This document shows positions 7,244 to 13,836 of a stretch of 14,328 bases of DNA, piece after piece. Each line of letters opens with the position of its first letter. Position 1 is the stretch's first letter. The position numbers and the translations under genes are program-made. Under the pieces are notes generated by a model that was not told the origin of the DNA, did no database searches, and saw nothing but the letters and a program-made list of their open reading frames with translations. Source of the DNA: Veillonellaceae bacterium (GTDB lineage Bacteria > Bacillota_C > Negativicutes > Veillonellales > Veillonellaceae); assembly GCA_902834965.1 (NCBI GenBank), contig CADFKY010000021.1, forward strand, positions 1 through 14,328. The letters run 5' to 3'.

Positions 7244-8623
7244 TTAGCTCCTTTTAGCTTTATACTTAGCGCATATATCAACAAAATGTTGCGCGCCTTC
7301 ATCAGAGCCAGCAAAGTTCAAATGTAAATACGATGCTAATACATTGTCTGTGGCAAAGCCTCCATCATAGGATTGAGGTTTGCGGCCACCTTCTAAGTGG
7401 AATGCCCATGGGAAGTCCTCTATAGTCGGCTCCATAGTGGAGAAATGGAACTCATGACCACGAAGAGATGTATCAGCAGCTCCTAACAAGGTATCTCGCT
7501 TAGCTGTAGCCGTAACATACCCTACTTTTTGTAGCTTTTGTTGCATAATGCAATTAGCTGGTACAATACCTACCGTATCATATACGGTACCCTCGAAATC
7601 GTGGATGCTCTCACATAAATACATAAGGCCACCACATTCAGCATAAATAGGCATACCTTGTTCGTTGGCTTGACGGATAGACTCCTTCATTGACTCGTTA
7701 CTAGAGAGTTGGAACAAGAACATTTCAGGGAAACCACCGCCAAATACTAGGCCGTCTACATCAGGAACTTCAAAGTCATTAAGAGGACTAAAGTATACGA
7801 TTTCAGCACCTTTTTCCTCTAAGGCGGCTAAACTTGCTGGATAATAGAAAGAGAACGCCTCATCATAGGCTACACCGATTTTAACTCGTTTTTCTACGGA
7901 TTTAGGATCTACTGCATCGGGTAATTCAATACTTGGTGCACTAGATGCGATTTCTAATAATTGATCGAGCTTAACCATTTTTTCAACAGCTTCACGAATC
8001 GTATTTATGGCTTCTGTTGGATCGACTTCAGTAACAGGTGTAAGGCCTAAATGACGCTCAGGAGAGTGCATACGGTCATCGCGATAAATAGCACCAATGA
8101 CTGGAACACCAATCTTGGACATGCCTTCACGAACCATGCGCTCATGGTTAGCAGAGCCTAAGCGGTTAAGAATGACACCACCAAAGTTTACCTCTGGGTC
8201 ATAATCACGGAATCCTTTAGCAATGGCTGCTGCGCTTTCACCCATCGCCTTACAATCAATAACTAATACCACTGGAGCATTCAATTGCTTAGCAATTTGG
8301 GCAGTGGAACTAACCCCTTCGCGACCGCCATCATATAATCCCATAACACCTTCGATAATGGCAAGGTCTACACCATTTGCCATAGTAGCAAAGAAAGGAT
8401 TTAATTTGTGAGGTGGCACGAGCCACGTATCTAAATTATAGCTGTCACGGCCGGATGCAATTTTATGAAAGCCCGGATCAATATAATCCGGGCCCACTTT
8501 AAAGGATTGCACCGTACGTCCACCATTTGCATAAGCAGCCAATAAGCCCGCTACGATTGTTGTTTTACCTACACCAGAGTTTGTGCCTGCAATGACAACA
8601 CGTGGAATCTGTACTGTGTTCAT
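7244..8623 (-). CDS. cbiA: Cobyrinate a,c-diamide synthase
   Basis: The protein (459 residues) amidates the a and c side chains of (cobalt-containing) cobyrinic acid using ATP and glutamine. The N-terminal synthetase domain starts with the P-loop GTNSGVGKTT (13-22) and includes VGPDYIDPGFH (43-53). EGVMGLYDG follows at about 91-99. The C-terminal class I glutamine amidotransferase domain has FGGGFPE (294-300), the nucleophile C330 in YAECGGLMYL, and the histidine of RGHEFHFS (H390). The order and length are those of CbiA/CobB rather than CobQ/CbiP. GAGGT precedes the ATG at 8621-8623. It sits 29 bases after cbiL and directly before cobO, matching adjacent pathway steps. The segment encoding GPDYIDPG forms a perfect GC-rich inverted repeat at 8471-8493. 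Confidence 0.96.
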   Translation of the reverse strand: MNTVQIPRVVIAGTNSGVGKTTIVAGLLAAYANGGRTVQSFKVGPDYIDPGFHKIASGRDSYNLDTWLVPPHKLNPFFATMANGVDLAIIEGVMGLYDGGREGVSSTAQIAKQLNAPVVLVIDCKAMGESAAAIAKGFRDYDPEVNFGGVILNRLGSANHERMVREGMSKIGVPVIGAIYRDDRMHSPERHLGLTPVTEVDPTEAINTIREAVEKMVKLDQLLEIASSAPSIELPDAVDPKSVEKRVKIGVAYDEAFSFYYPASLAALEEKGAEIVYFSPLNDFEVPDVDGLVFGGGFPEMFLFQLSSNESMKESIRQANEQGMPIYAECGGLMYLCESIHDFEGTVYDTVGIVPANCIMQQKLQKVGYVTATAKRDTLLGAADTSLRGHEFHFSTMEPTIEDFPWAFHLEGGRKPQSYDGGFATDNVLASYLHLNFAGSDEGAQHFVDICAKYKAKRS

Positions 8624-8652
8624 AGATATTACCTCGTAATACGACGTGTTTG

Positions 8653-9360
8653 TTAACGATCCTTACGTTTTGCAAGGATTGTAGATAAGTAGTTGAGTTT
8701 AGTATCTTTTGGCATATTGTCTAGACCTACATATACTTGCTCATCAGGCAAACCTACACGGCTAATCATAACCGCATCATCTGCCATGTTATGTTTAAGC
8801 AATGTTTCTTGTACTTCATCAAAGTTTTTATATACTTTCATGATTACCGCATCATCAGCTACAGCCAATACAGCATCGATTTTTTCTTTAGGTGCTGTAG
8901 CAGGAACGATAGCTAGTACTTCTTCTTTCTCTACAATTGGATAGCCAAGGTGAGAACCAATAGCACAGAATGCAGTAACGCCAGGAATTGTTTCGATTTC
9001 ATGGCCTGTATTTTCGATCAAACGATATACATACATGTATGTACTGTAGAACATAGGATCGCCCAATGTTAAGAATACAACGCTTTTACCTTGATCTAAG
9101 TAGGACAAGATAATGCGTTTTGCTTCTTGCCAGCCTTCCTCTTGTGTAGCATCATCCAATACCATTGGGAATACTACAGGAACGATTTCTGTATGTTCTT
9201 GAATGTATGGGGATGCAATATTAAGTGCTACAGAACCATCTTTCTTTTCTGTTTTAGGTGTGATGATAATATCAGCTTCACCTACGATGCGAGCAGCTTT
9301 CACAGTCATCAATTCAGAATCACCAGGGCCTACGCCAATGCCATATAATTTACCTTTCAT
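8653..9360 (-). CDS. cbiL: Cobalt-precorrin-2 C20-methyltransferase
   Basis: This enzyme (235 residues) moves a methyl group from S-adenosylmethionine to C20 of cobalt-factor II / cobalt-precorrin-2, preparing later ring contraction. The N-terminus LYGIGVGPGDSELMTVKA has the tetrapyrrole methylase glycine-rich signature and the GPGDSELMT variant typical of CbiL/CobI. Other family marks are VVFLTLGDPMFYSTYMY and IETIPGVTAF in the central S-adenosylmethionine-binding region. The length agrees with CbiL. AGGAGA precedes the ATG. It lies downstream of cbiK, whose product supplies its substrate, and upstream of cbiA. A plausible promoter in the 86-base gap after cbiK may give it independent transcription. 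Confidence 0.93.
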   Translation of the reverse strand: MKGKLYGIGVGPGDSELMTVKAARIVGEADIIITPKTEKKDGSVALNIASPYIQEHTEIVPVVFPMVLDDATQEEGWQEAKRIILSYLDQGKSVVFLTLGDPMFYSTYMYVYRLIENTGHEIETIPGVTAFCAIGSHLGYPIVEKEEVLAIVPATAPKEKIDAVLAVADDAVIMKVYKNFDEVQETLLKHNMADDAVMISRVGLPDEQVYVGLDNMPKDTKLNYLSTILAKRKDR

Positions 9361-9412
9361 GGGGTTCTCCTATTCTTATAGTTACAATCTATTTATAAAT
9401 TTCATATCTTTT

Positions 9413-9441
9413 ATTATAACTAATTTATACAAGATATACAA
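9413..9441 (-). promoter_or_regulatory. Possible internal promoter for cbiL-cbiA-cobO
   Basis: On the minus strand, TTGTAT (9436-9441), a 17-base spacer and a perfect TATAAT (9413-9418) lie in the gap between cbiK and cbiL. The -35 is weak. The region is AT-rich, so a chance match is possible. No terminator is seen in this gap, so cbiK readthrough is also expected. Confidence 0.45.
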
Positions 9442-9446
9442 AGATA

Positions 9447-10301
9447 CTATTTAATATTTGGAATTGCAGGACGATGTGGACTGCGTTTACCATACAAATC
9501 ATCGATACAATCCTGCACATGTTGACGGAAGATATCGTGAATTGATTCATATTCACCAAGGGCACTATGAATTGGTTTAACTTCATAACCTGCCCCAGCA
9601 AGTTCATTGACAACGCTATCCTCTTCATCACCAAAGAGATCATTTTGTGCATGATCCCCAAGTACTAACAATAATGGGTGCACATAAATTGTGTTTGGCC
9701 GTTTTCCATCAAGCCATTCCCATGGCATAGCTACATCTGCCACATATGGTGCATTTTCTAGTACTGCAACACGCACATTCGTAAGACCATCACGAATTAA
9801 TTTAAACTGTAAATTACCATATGAAGAATTGCCAGAACCAAGGCCACCATGACCGACTAATAACAAACCATCATCTTTGGAAATATTGAGTGGCTTAATA
9901 AAATGATCAATCAAAATTTGATAATCATCAGGATGCTCTTCTTGGCCCATGTAGTATACGAGCGGTCTGCCTACGCGCAACACTTCCAGGTGGCCCTCCC
10001 CTTCATGAGCAAGAATATTATTTTTCAACTTATCAAACTCTTCACCACCTGTAAAATGTAGGGGTTGCACATAAATATGTGTATAGCCTTCTTGAATAAG
10101 TTTTTCTAATGCACCTTGCTCAGTAGGAATCTCAACCCCTCGTTCACGCAACCGCTTAACGATGATACGAGAGGAAAATGCTAATTCTACCGTATAATCT
10201 GGATAGGATTTACGGATATACTCCACAACGGAGTCAATATTATGTTCACGAGCACTGTCAACAGTGGACCCAAAGGCAACAACTAAAATAGCTTGTTTCA
10301 T
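9447..10301 (-). CDS. cbiK: Sirohydrochlorin cobaltochelatase (CbiK class)
   Basis: This 284-residue class II chelatase should insert Co2+ into sirohydrochlorin, committing it to the anaerobic cobalamin branch. The three metal-site residues known from Salmonella CbiK (His145, Glu175, His207) correspond by position and context to H151 in LLVGHGG, E182 in VLENAPY and H217 in VLGDHAQ. VAFGST near the N-terminus and YVQPLHFTGGEE (78-89) are further family signatures. There is no signal peptide, unlike the periplasmic CbiK of some Desulfovibrio, so it is cytoplasmic. AAGGAG precedes the ATG at 10299-10301. It is the first canonical gene of the cobalamin set, followed by cbiL, and sits downstream of a divergent paralogue from which it is separated by a terminator. 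Confidence 0.94.
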   Translation of the reverse strand: MKQAILVVAFGSTVDSAREHNIDSVVEYIRKSYPDYTVELAFSSRIIVKRLRERGVEIPTEQGALEKLIQEGYTHIYVQPLHFTGGEEFDKLKNNILAHEGEGHLEVLRVGRPLVYYMGQEEHPDDYQILIDHFIKPLNISKDDGLLLVGHGGLGSGNSSYGNLQFKLIRDGLTNVRVAVLENAPYVADVAMPWEWLDGKRPNTIYVHPLLLVLGDHAQNDLFGDEEDSVVNELAGAGYEVKPIHSALGEYESIHDIFRQHVQDCIDDLYGKRSPHRPAIPNIK

Positions 10302-10388
10302 GGAAGTCTCCTTATCTATTTAATAATGTATCTTAATCATACCATAGACGACACGTTAGGGGCATACCATGGGACGTATAAAATAGAT

Positions 10389-10394
10389 ATTATA
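10389..10394 (-). promoter_or_regulatory. Candidate -10 box for cbiK inside an AT-rich dyad
   Basis: The minus strand has a perfect TATAAT inside the near-palindrome GATATTTATAATATC (10386-10400). The -35 is poor (TTACTT or TTTACT, 18-19 bases away, in the tail of the preceding terminator). The leader would be about 80 bases, and I see no B12-box in it. This is only the best candidate in the gap. Confidence 0.35.
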
Positions 10395-10411
10395 AATATC
10401 TTTCATAGTAA

Positions 10412-10459
10412 AAGTAAAAATCCTCCTCATTGGATTGCCAACAAGGAGGACTTTTACTT
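10412..10459 (-). terminator. Terminator after the CbiK-like paralogue gene
   Basis: Sixteen pairs with one mismatch form between 10412-10427 and 10444-10459 (core TCCTCCT/AGGAGGA flanked by AGTAAAA/TTTTACT). The loop contains a nested TTGG/CCAA pairing. On the minus strand the stem ends in TTTTTACTTTTAC. It separates the paralogue from cbiK, so the two genes are probably not one simple operon. Confidence 0.82.
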
Positions 10460-10508
10460 ATGTAAAGGAGTGTGATGAGATGTATGTCTAATTATGTGAG
10501 AGAGTAAA

Positions 10509-11390
10509 TTAAGAAATCATACCTTGCGCTTCCATGCGAGAATTCGTCATAACAGGTTTTACAGATTCACGGGGCATGGGACGCTTCCTGTCGGACATGC
10601 GAATAGCTTGACCTAAATGTTTCAAGAATAAATCTTGTACATAAGGATTTTCACCAAGGCCTTCATTCCAAATATCTACATTGTATCCTTCTTCAGCAAG
10701 CAATGCATAAATGGAATCAGAACGGTCACCGCCAAGGTAGTCCATCAAATGTGTAGAACCAATGAGAGCTAATGGTACTACTAGTAAATCTTTATGGCCC
10801 ATACGGTCTAATAATGTAAGCGCTTGTTTAAATGTAGGGAAACCGTTTGTAGTAAATACTACTACATTTGGCGCTGCACCATACATAGCTTTCAATTGCA
10901 ATGTACTAAACTCTAATTGGTTTTGACCATTTGCCATGAGTACTACAGATTTATTAAGCGCCTTTGTATTAACATGACGCACAATGCTTTCTAATGTAGC
11001 TTCATAATCATCGGCATAATTCTTTACACCTAATGATGTAAGCAATGGTTTACCAATATTTACTTGATTAAAACCATATTCATTGCTATGTAAAAACTTC
11101 AATGCTTGTTTACGCATTTGTTGGTAACACTGATCTGCTACCAATGTTACAGGTTGAATGTATACCTCATCGACACCCAACCGAGCAAAATCCTGCATAG
11201 CTTCTATGAAAGAAGAAATCTTTTCATCGTACTTCTCGTTCCACTTCTCTACTAATGCATCAGATAAGAATACACGGCGTACCTCCATATCGCTATACAT
11301 GGAACGTACTTTTTTCTCTATACTGCCGATGGATTTCTCCACAGCATCTTGATAAATTGATCCAAAGGATGCAATAATTATGCCTTTCAT
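10509..11390 (-). CDS. Divergent CbiK-like protein with altered metal site
   Basis: The 293-residue protein shares the CbiK fold pattern with its neighbour: a matching N-terminus (IIIASFGSIYQDAVE), EVYIQPVTLVAD where cbiK has YVQPLHFTGGEE, and an ungapped match around PLALIGSTHLMDYLGGDRSDS. By that alignment the third metal ligand is kept (H214), but the first His is Asn (N154 in VLMANGQNQ) and the Glu is Thr (about T181 in FTTNGFP). Loss of two of three ligands argues against ordinary cobaltochelatase activity. It could handle another metal or tetrapyrrole, act as a partner of CbiK, or be regulatory; none of these is shown by sequence. AGGAGG precedes the ATG at 11388-11390, annotated on the minus strand as GGAGGTCACATATG. 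It has its own promoter, a Fur-box-like site in the leader and its own terminator. Confidence 0.8.
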   Translation of the reverse strand: MKGIIIASFGSIYQDAVEKSIGSIEKKVRSMYSDMEVRRVFLSDALVEKWNEKYDEKISSFIEAMQDFARLGVDEVYIQPVTLVADQCYQQMRKQALKFLHSNEYGFNQVNIGKPLLTSLGVKNYADDYEATLESIVRHVNTKALNKSVVLMANGQNQLEFSTLQLKAMYGAAPNVVVFTTNGFPTFKQALTLLDRMGHKDLLVVPLALIGSTHLMDYLGGDRSDSIYALLAEEGYNVDIWNEGLGENPYVQDLFLKHLGQAIRMSDRKRPMPRESVKPVMTNSRMEAQGMIS

Positions 11391-11433
11391 ATGTGACCTC
11401 CATATCGCTCATACATGATATAATCTTCATAAC

Positions 11434-11448
11434 TGAAAATTGTTATCA
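11434..11448 (-). promoter_or_regulatory. Fur-box-like 7-1-7 site in the leader of the CbiK-like gene
   Basis: The minus strand reads TGATAACAATTTTCA. This matches 12 of 14 informative positions of the Fur-family 7-1-7 consensus TGATAATnATTATCA. It begins about 8 bases after the predicted transcription start, where a bound repressor would block the polymerase. The match was judged by eye, without a genome-wide matrix. Confidence 0.5.
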
Positions 11449-11462
11449 ACTACTATGTAATA

Positions 11463-11491
11463 ATAGTACAAGATTAATGTATAGAAGTCAA
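11463..11491 (-). promoter_or_regulatory. Promoter of the CbiK-like gene
   Basis: On the minus strand, TTGACT (11486-11491), a 17-base spacer and TACTAT (11463-11468) lie about 70 bases before the start codon. It fits between the stop codon of the upstream membrane-protein gene and the Fur-box-like site. Confidence 0.55.
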
Positions 11492-11509
11492 TGAGAAAAA
11501 ATATCAAAA

Positions 11510-11866
11510 TCAGCCAAAATAATGTATAACCGATGCAACACCACATAAAAGAAGGAAAAATATAACAATAAACTTAATTCGATCTGTAAAGGTATCATAC
11601 CTTCTCTTGTCGCCAGCTGTGATTTTGCCAGAGCGATTATGACGCCATAGATCAAAGACACAAGCAACACAAAGAATAATAATTAAAATATACTTCAAAT
11701 CAATCATATAACTTGGTAAAGCAATATAATCGCTAAACAATGAAAGTCCAAAGAAACCATTCCCTAAGATACCAATTACAATTTTAACTATTCGTTGCCT
11801 AGCTATAATGACGAGATAATTCACCATTAATAAGCCAAAGAGACCAATTACAATATTCTCAAGCAT
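11510..11866 (-). CDS. Small four-helix membrane protein (118 residues), unknown
   Basis: I do not recognise a named family. Hydrophobic segments at about 4-22, 27-46, 57-73 and 97-115 suggest four membrane helices. A basic, hydrophilic loop (WRHNRSGK...GDKRRYDTFTDR) lies between the third and fourth helices. The final residues are short and polar. The ATG at 11864-11866 is preceded by only a modest site (AGGGTAG). It lies downstream of a terminator and has a possible promoter of its own. Its layout resembles the 119-residue protein at 12004-12363, including LWRH at the end of helix 3 against LWLH there, so the two may be distant relatives. Immunity to a bacteriocin or toxin is a possible role for such orphans, but nothing here proves it. 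Confidence 0.72.
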   Translation of the reverse strand: MLENIVIGLFGLLMVNYLVIIARQRIVKIVIGILGNGFFGLSLFSDYIALPSYMIDLKYILIIILCVACVFDLWRHNRSGKITAGDKRRYDTFTDRIKFIVIFFLLLCGVASVIHYFG

Positions 11867-11906
11867 ATCTACCCTACTAATTTAAAACCATAGTACTCTA
11901 ATCTAT

Positions 11907-11935
11907 TTAATATATACATTACACTATTACTTCAA
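11907..11935 (-). promoter_or_regulatory. Possible promoter for the 118-residue membrane protein
   Basis: On the minus strand, TTGAAG (11930-11935), 17 bases and TATTAA (11907-11912) lie between the preceding terminator and the start codon. Each hexamer matches about four of six positions, in AT-rich DNA. Confidence 0.38.
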
Positions 11936-11945
11936 GATACACAAA

Positions 11946-11977
11946 ATGGTGTTGAACCCAAAGGAGTCCAACACCAT
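11946..11977 (-). terminator. Terminator after the DUF805/119-residue gene cluster
   Basis: Perfect 9-bp arms ATGGTGTTG (11946-11954) and CAACACCAT (11969-11977) enclose a partly paired 14-base interior. On the minus strand it is followed by TTTGTG, with TTTT adjoining the stem. It lies about 26 bases after the stop of the 119-residue gene. The other strand also ends in TTTT, so it could work both ways. Confidence 0.78.
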
Positions 11978-12003
11978 GTTTTAATTAAGAATCATATTAA
12001 AAT

Positions 12004-12363
12004 CTAAAAGAATACTACCCAAACTATCACTAATCCATATAAAAATATGATTGCATGAATTGTTAGAATTGAATTAATTATACTTTTCTTTTTTCTCTCG
12101 TCGTCAGTATTTATATATCTATACCTATGTAACCATAATATACAACAATATATAATAACCGCTAATACCATACCTAAATAAAAATATGTATCTGATACAA
12201 AATATTTAGTTTCATACAGTTTATTTATTAAGTATCCAGCAATTAATACAGCAAGCAACATAAACTCTATTAGGACTTGTGATTTATTCTTTGATTTATA
12301 CATAAGAAAAATATCATATAATAACCATATACTAATGCCTAAAATTAATAAATCATATATCAT
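12004..12363 (-). CDS. Small four-helix membrane protein (119 residues), unknown
   Basis: No family is recognised. Predicted membrane helices are at about 3-21, 31-48, 60-78 and 96-118, with a strongly charged loop (NTDDERKKK) between helices 3 and 4. The end of helix 3 reads LWLHRYR, echoing LWRHNR in the 118-residue neighbour. The C-terminus ends inside the last helix (VWVVFF), leaving no tail. AGGAAA precedes the ATG at 12361-12363. It starts 30 bases after the DUF805 duplicate protein on the same strand and ends at a terminator, so it is probably the last gene of that transcript. Composition is very AT-rich, with many ATA codons, unlike the housekeeping genes further left. Confidence 0.74.
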   Translation of the reverse strand: MIYDLLILGISIWLLYDIFLMYKSKNKSQVLIEFMLLAVLIAGYLINKLYETKYFVSDTYFYLGMVLAVIIYCCILWLHRYRYINTDDERKKKSIINSILTIHAIIFLYGLVIVWVVFF

Positions 12364-12393
12364 AAGCTATTTCCTATTTCATAGAATATAAAC

Positions 12394-13320
12394 CTAAAGG
12401 TTTTTTACAAATTGCCAAGATCCCTTACCAAATAATAAATAAACTACATACATATTTATAAATGGTATCAATAATCCTAATAGCCATAGCGCACTACTAC
12501 CAGAATCATGTAATCTCATAATACCAAGTCTTACAATATATATAACTACCCATATATAGGCTATATCAAATACATATACTAATAAAACAGATATAAATTC
12601 AGTTTTCGGTAGAATTTTAGAAATCATCATTACCAATAAGATGAATAAAATAATGATTAACTGATAAGCTATATAATAATATAATATTTCTCCACGGCTT
12701 ACTCGCTTTGATACATTAAATAATTGTAACGATCCACTTTCCTTGATAATTGATATAACTTTATAAAAAGAAAACCCTTCCTTAAATCTATTCCAATTCT
12801 CCAAGAATGGATAATGTATATATCCCCAAGTAGTTTTAATTACACCATCAGCCTCACCATATTTATTACGTGTATTCGTCCCAGATAAAAGCAATAATAT
12901 AGAAAGAATACCGAATATAAAGCCTATATTTATATTTAAGATAGTTTCAATGGAATCCACATTACGTGTAACAGTAATAACATTTTCTGAGATATCAAAT
13001 GGATTATAGAGAAAATATAGTATAATTCCTATCCATACCACAAGGTATAGCCATAAACGTCCTATATCCATAATACGTTGTAATGAGATAATGGCCAAAG
13101 CTAAGATAACAACAATATAATCAATTATTCCAACCAACTGTATATACTTATCACTATAGATATTAAACTTACCTATTATCATATTAGGCATAATAATAAA
13201 CATTATAAAAACAATAAAAAGCGAGAAGAAATAAGACAGACGATCTAAACGCCAATTATATTTAAGACTACATATGTTAGACTGAAATAAAGCCCACTCA
13301 TTTATTAATAATTGTATCAA
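12394..13320 (-). CDS. Membrane protein with two DUF805-like units in tandem
   Basis: This 308-residue polytopic protein has about seven hydrophobic segments. DUF805 proteins normally have one unit of about 110-150 residues with an R-x-S-R-x-E/Y start, an RRLHDxGxSGWW motif and a G-x-N-x-Y/G end. The C-terminal unit (about 205-302) shows KRVSRGEILYYY, IMRLHDSGSSALWLL and a GKGSW ending. The N-terminal unit (about 20-158) is more diverged: WRLDRLSYFF, QRIMDIGRLWLYL and RNKYGEAD. Residues 160-200 form a soluble, aromatic linker. The start is TTG (13318-13320); an in-frame stop lies upstream and no in-frame ATG occurs for about 39 codons, while GGTGAGGGTGAG lies at a suitable distance. The function of DUF805 is unknown. 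It follows a DUF805-like fragment and precedes a four-helix protein. Confidence 0.75.
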   Translation of the reverse strand: MIQLLINEWALFQSNICSLKYNWRLDRLSYFFSLFIVFIMFIIMPNMIIGKFNIYSDKYIQLVGIIDYIVVILALAIISLQRIMDIGRLWLYLVVWIGIILYFLYNPFDISENVITVTRNVDSIETILNINIGFIFGILSILLLLSGTNTRNKYGEADGVIKTTWGYIHYPFLENWNRFKEGFSFYKVISIIKESGSLQLFNVSKRVSRGEILYYYIAYQLIIILFILLVMMISKILPKTEFISVLLVYVFDIAYIWVVIYIVRLGIMRLHDSGSSALWLLGLLIPFINMYVVYLLFGKGSWQFVKNL

Positions 13321-13351
13321 TAAAGCTCACCCTCACCTCTCCATACATTAA

Positions 13352-13369
13352 GTAAATAAATTTATTTAC
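13352..13369. repeat. Perfect 18-bp palindrome overlapping the stop of the DUF805-like fragment
   Basis: GTAAATAAATTTATTTAC equals its own reverse complement. It covers the TAA of the 87-residue gene and lies just before the ribosome binding site of the TTG-start gene. It is AT-only apart from the ends and without a T tract, so a protein site or weak mRNA hairpin fits better than a terminator. Confidence 0.6.
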
Positions 13370-13629
13370 CAATTACTTGAAAAACCATAGTCATATAGCC
13401 TACGTCTACATAAATCATAGACAACACATAAACCTAGCAGCTTATAAAAATATCGTACATAATACCAATACAAATCATAAGCCGCTCCTCTATTTATATG
13501 TATATTACCCAGCACATAAATAAAAAATCCCCCTACTAAAATAAATAAAAAAGATATTCTAGTATTATGTATTAGATCGTATACATTTTGTTTTAAAAGT
13601 ATTTGTTCTCTCTCAATAAAACCAAACAT
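13366..13629 (-). CDS. Short DUF805-like membrane protein, probably truncated
   Basis: The 87-residue product has two hydrophobic segments (about 25-41 and 53-72) and then ends CRRRLYDYGFSSNW. That tail matches the RRLHDxGxSGWW core motif of DUF805, but the stop follows immediately, where family members continue with a further membrane helix and a C-terminal NxYG-like end. It therefore looks like the first two-thirds of a DUF805 unit, either a decayed copy or a functional short form. The start is credible: AGAAGGA sits in front of the ATG at 13627-13629. It is 45 bases upstream of the tandem DUF805 protein on the same strand, suggesting local duplication. A palindromic TTATCTGATAA lies at 13644-13654 between any promoter and the start. 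Confidence 0.6.
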   Translation of the reverse strand: MFGFIEREQILLKQNVYDLIHNTRISFLFILVGGFFIYVLGNIHINRGAAYDLYWYYVRYFYKLLGLCVVYDLCRRRLYDYGFSSNW

Positions 13630-13689
13630 AGTCCTTCTCTCTTTTATCTGATAATTTTATTTTACTAAAATTTTATATTTATTATATAT

Positions 13690-13836
13690 CATATTTTGAT
13701 GGGACGCCTACACAACTACAGTAATAAAAATGACGACCTGTACTTGTGCAGTGACATCAGGAACGAGGAACAAACAAGTATAGGTCGTCATTTTTAATTT
13801 ATTTGTAGTAATGTTATTGGGCCCCATCAAAGTATG
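13690..13836. repeat. 147-base nested inverted repeat between divergent genes
   Basis: Outer arms 13690-13703 and 13823-13836 pair over 14 bp with one G-T pair (core TTTGATGGG/CCCATCAAA). GCC/GGC pairing extends them inward. A middle pair ACTACA (13715-13720)/TGTAGT (13804-13809) follows. The inner arms 13726-13747 and 13774-13795 pair over 22 bp with one G-T pair (core ATGACGACCT/AGGTCGTCAT). The apex is a 26-base loop. It lies upstream of genes on both sides, so it is not an ordinary terminator for either. A non-autonomous mobile element, a structured RNA or a cruciform site are possible. No clear target duplication is seen. Confidence 0.85.

Noticed and set aside
7571..7589. Palindrome TACCGTAT-CAT-ATACGGTA in cbiA
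   Set aside because: It is inside coding sequence far from any start and is easily explained by the encoded residues; no other sign of an operator or terminator is present.
9425..9661. Minus-strand reading frame overlapping the 3' end of cbiK in another frame
   Set aside because: The methionine-rich, repetitive translation is a frame shadow of cbiK, which is clearly the real gene.
11488..11670. Minus-strand reading frame inside the 118-residue membrane-protein gene
   Set aside because: It is a shifted frame of the larger gene and has no ribosome site of its own.
13690..13836. Interpreting the nested inverted repeat as a simple terminator
   Set aside because: It lies upstream of the start codons of the genes on both sides, so neither flanking gene would need to terminate there.
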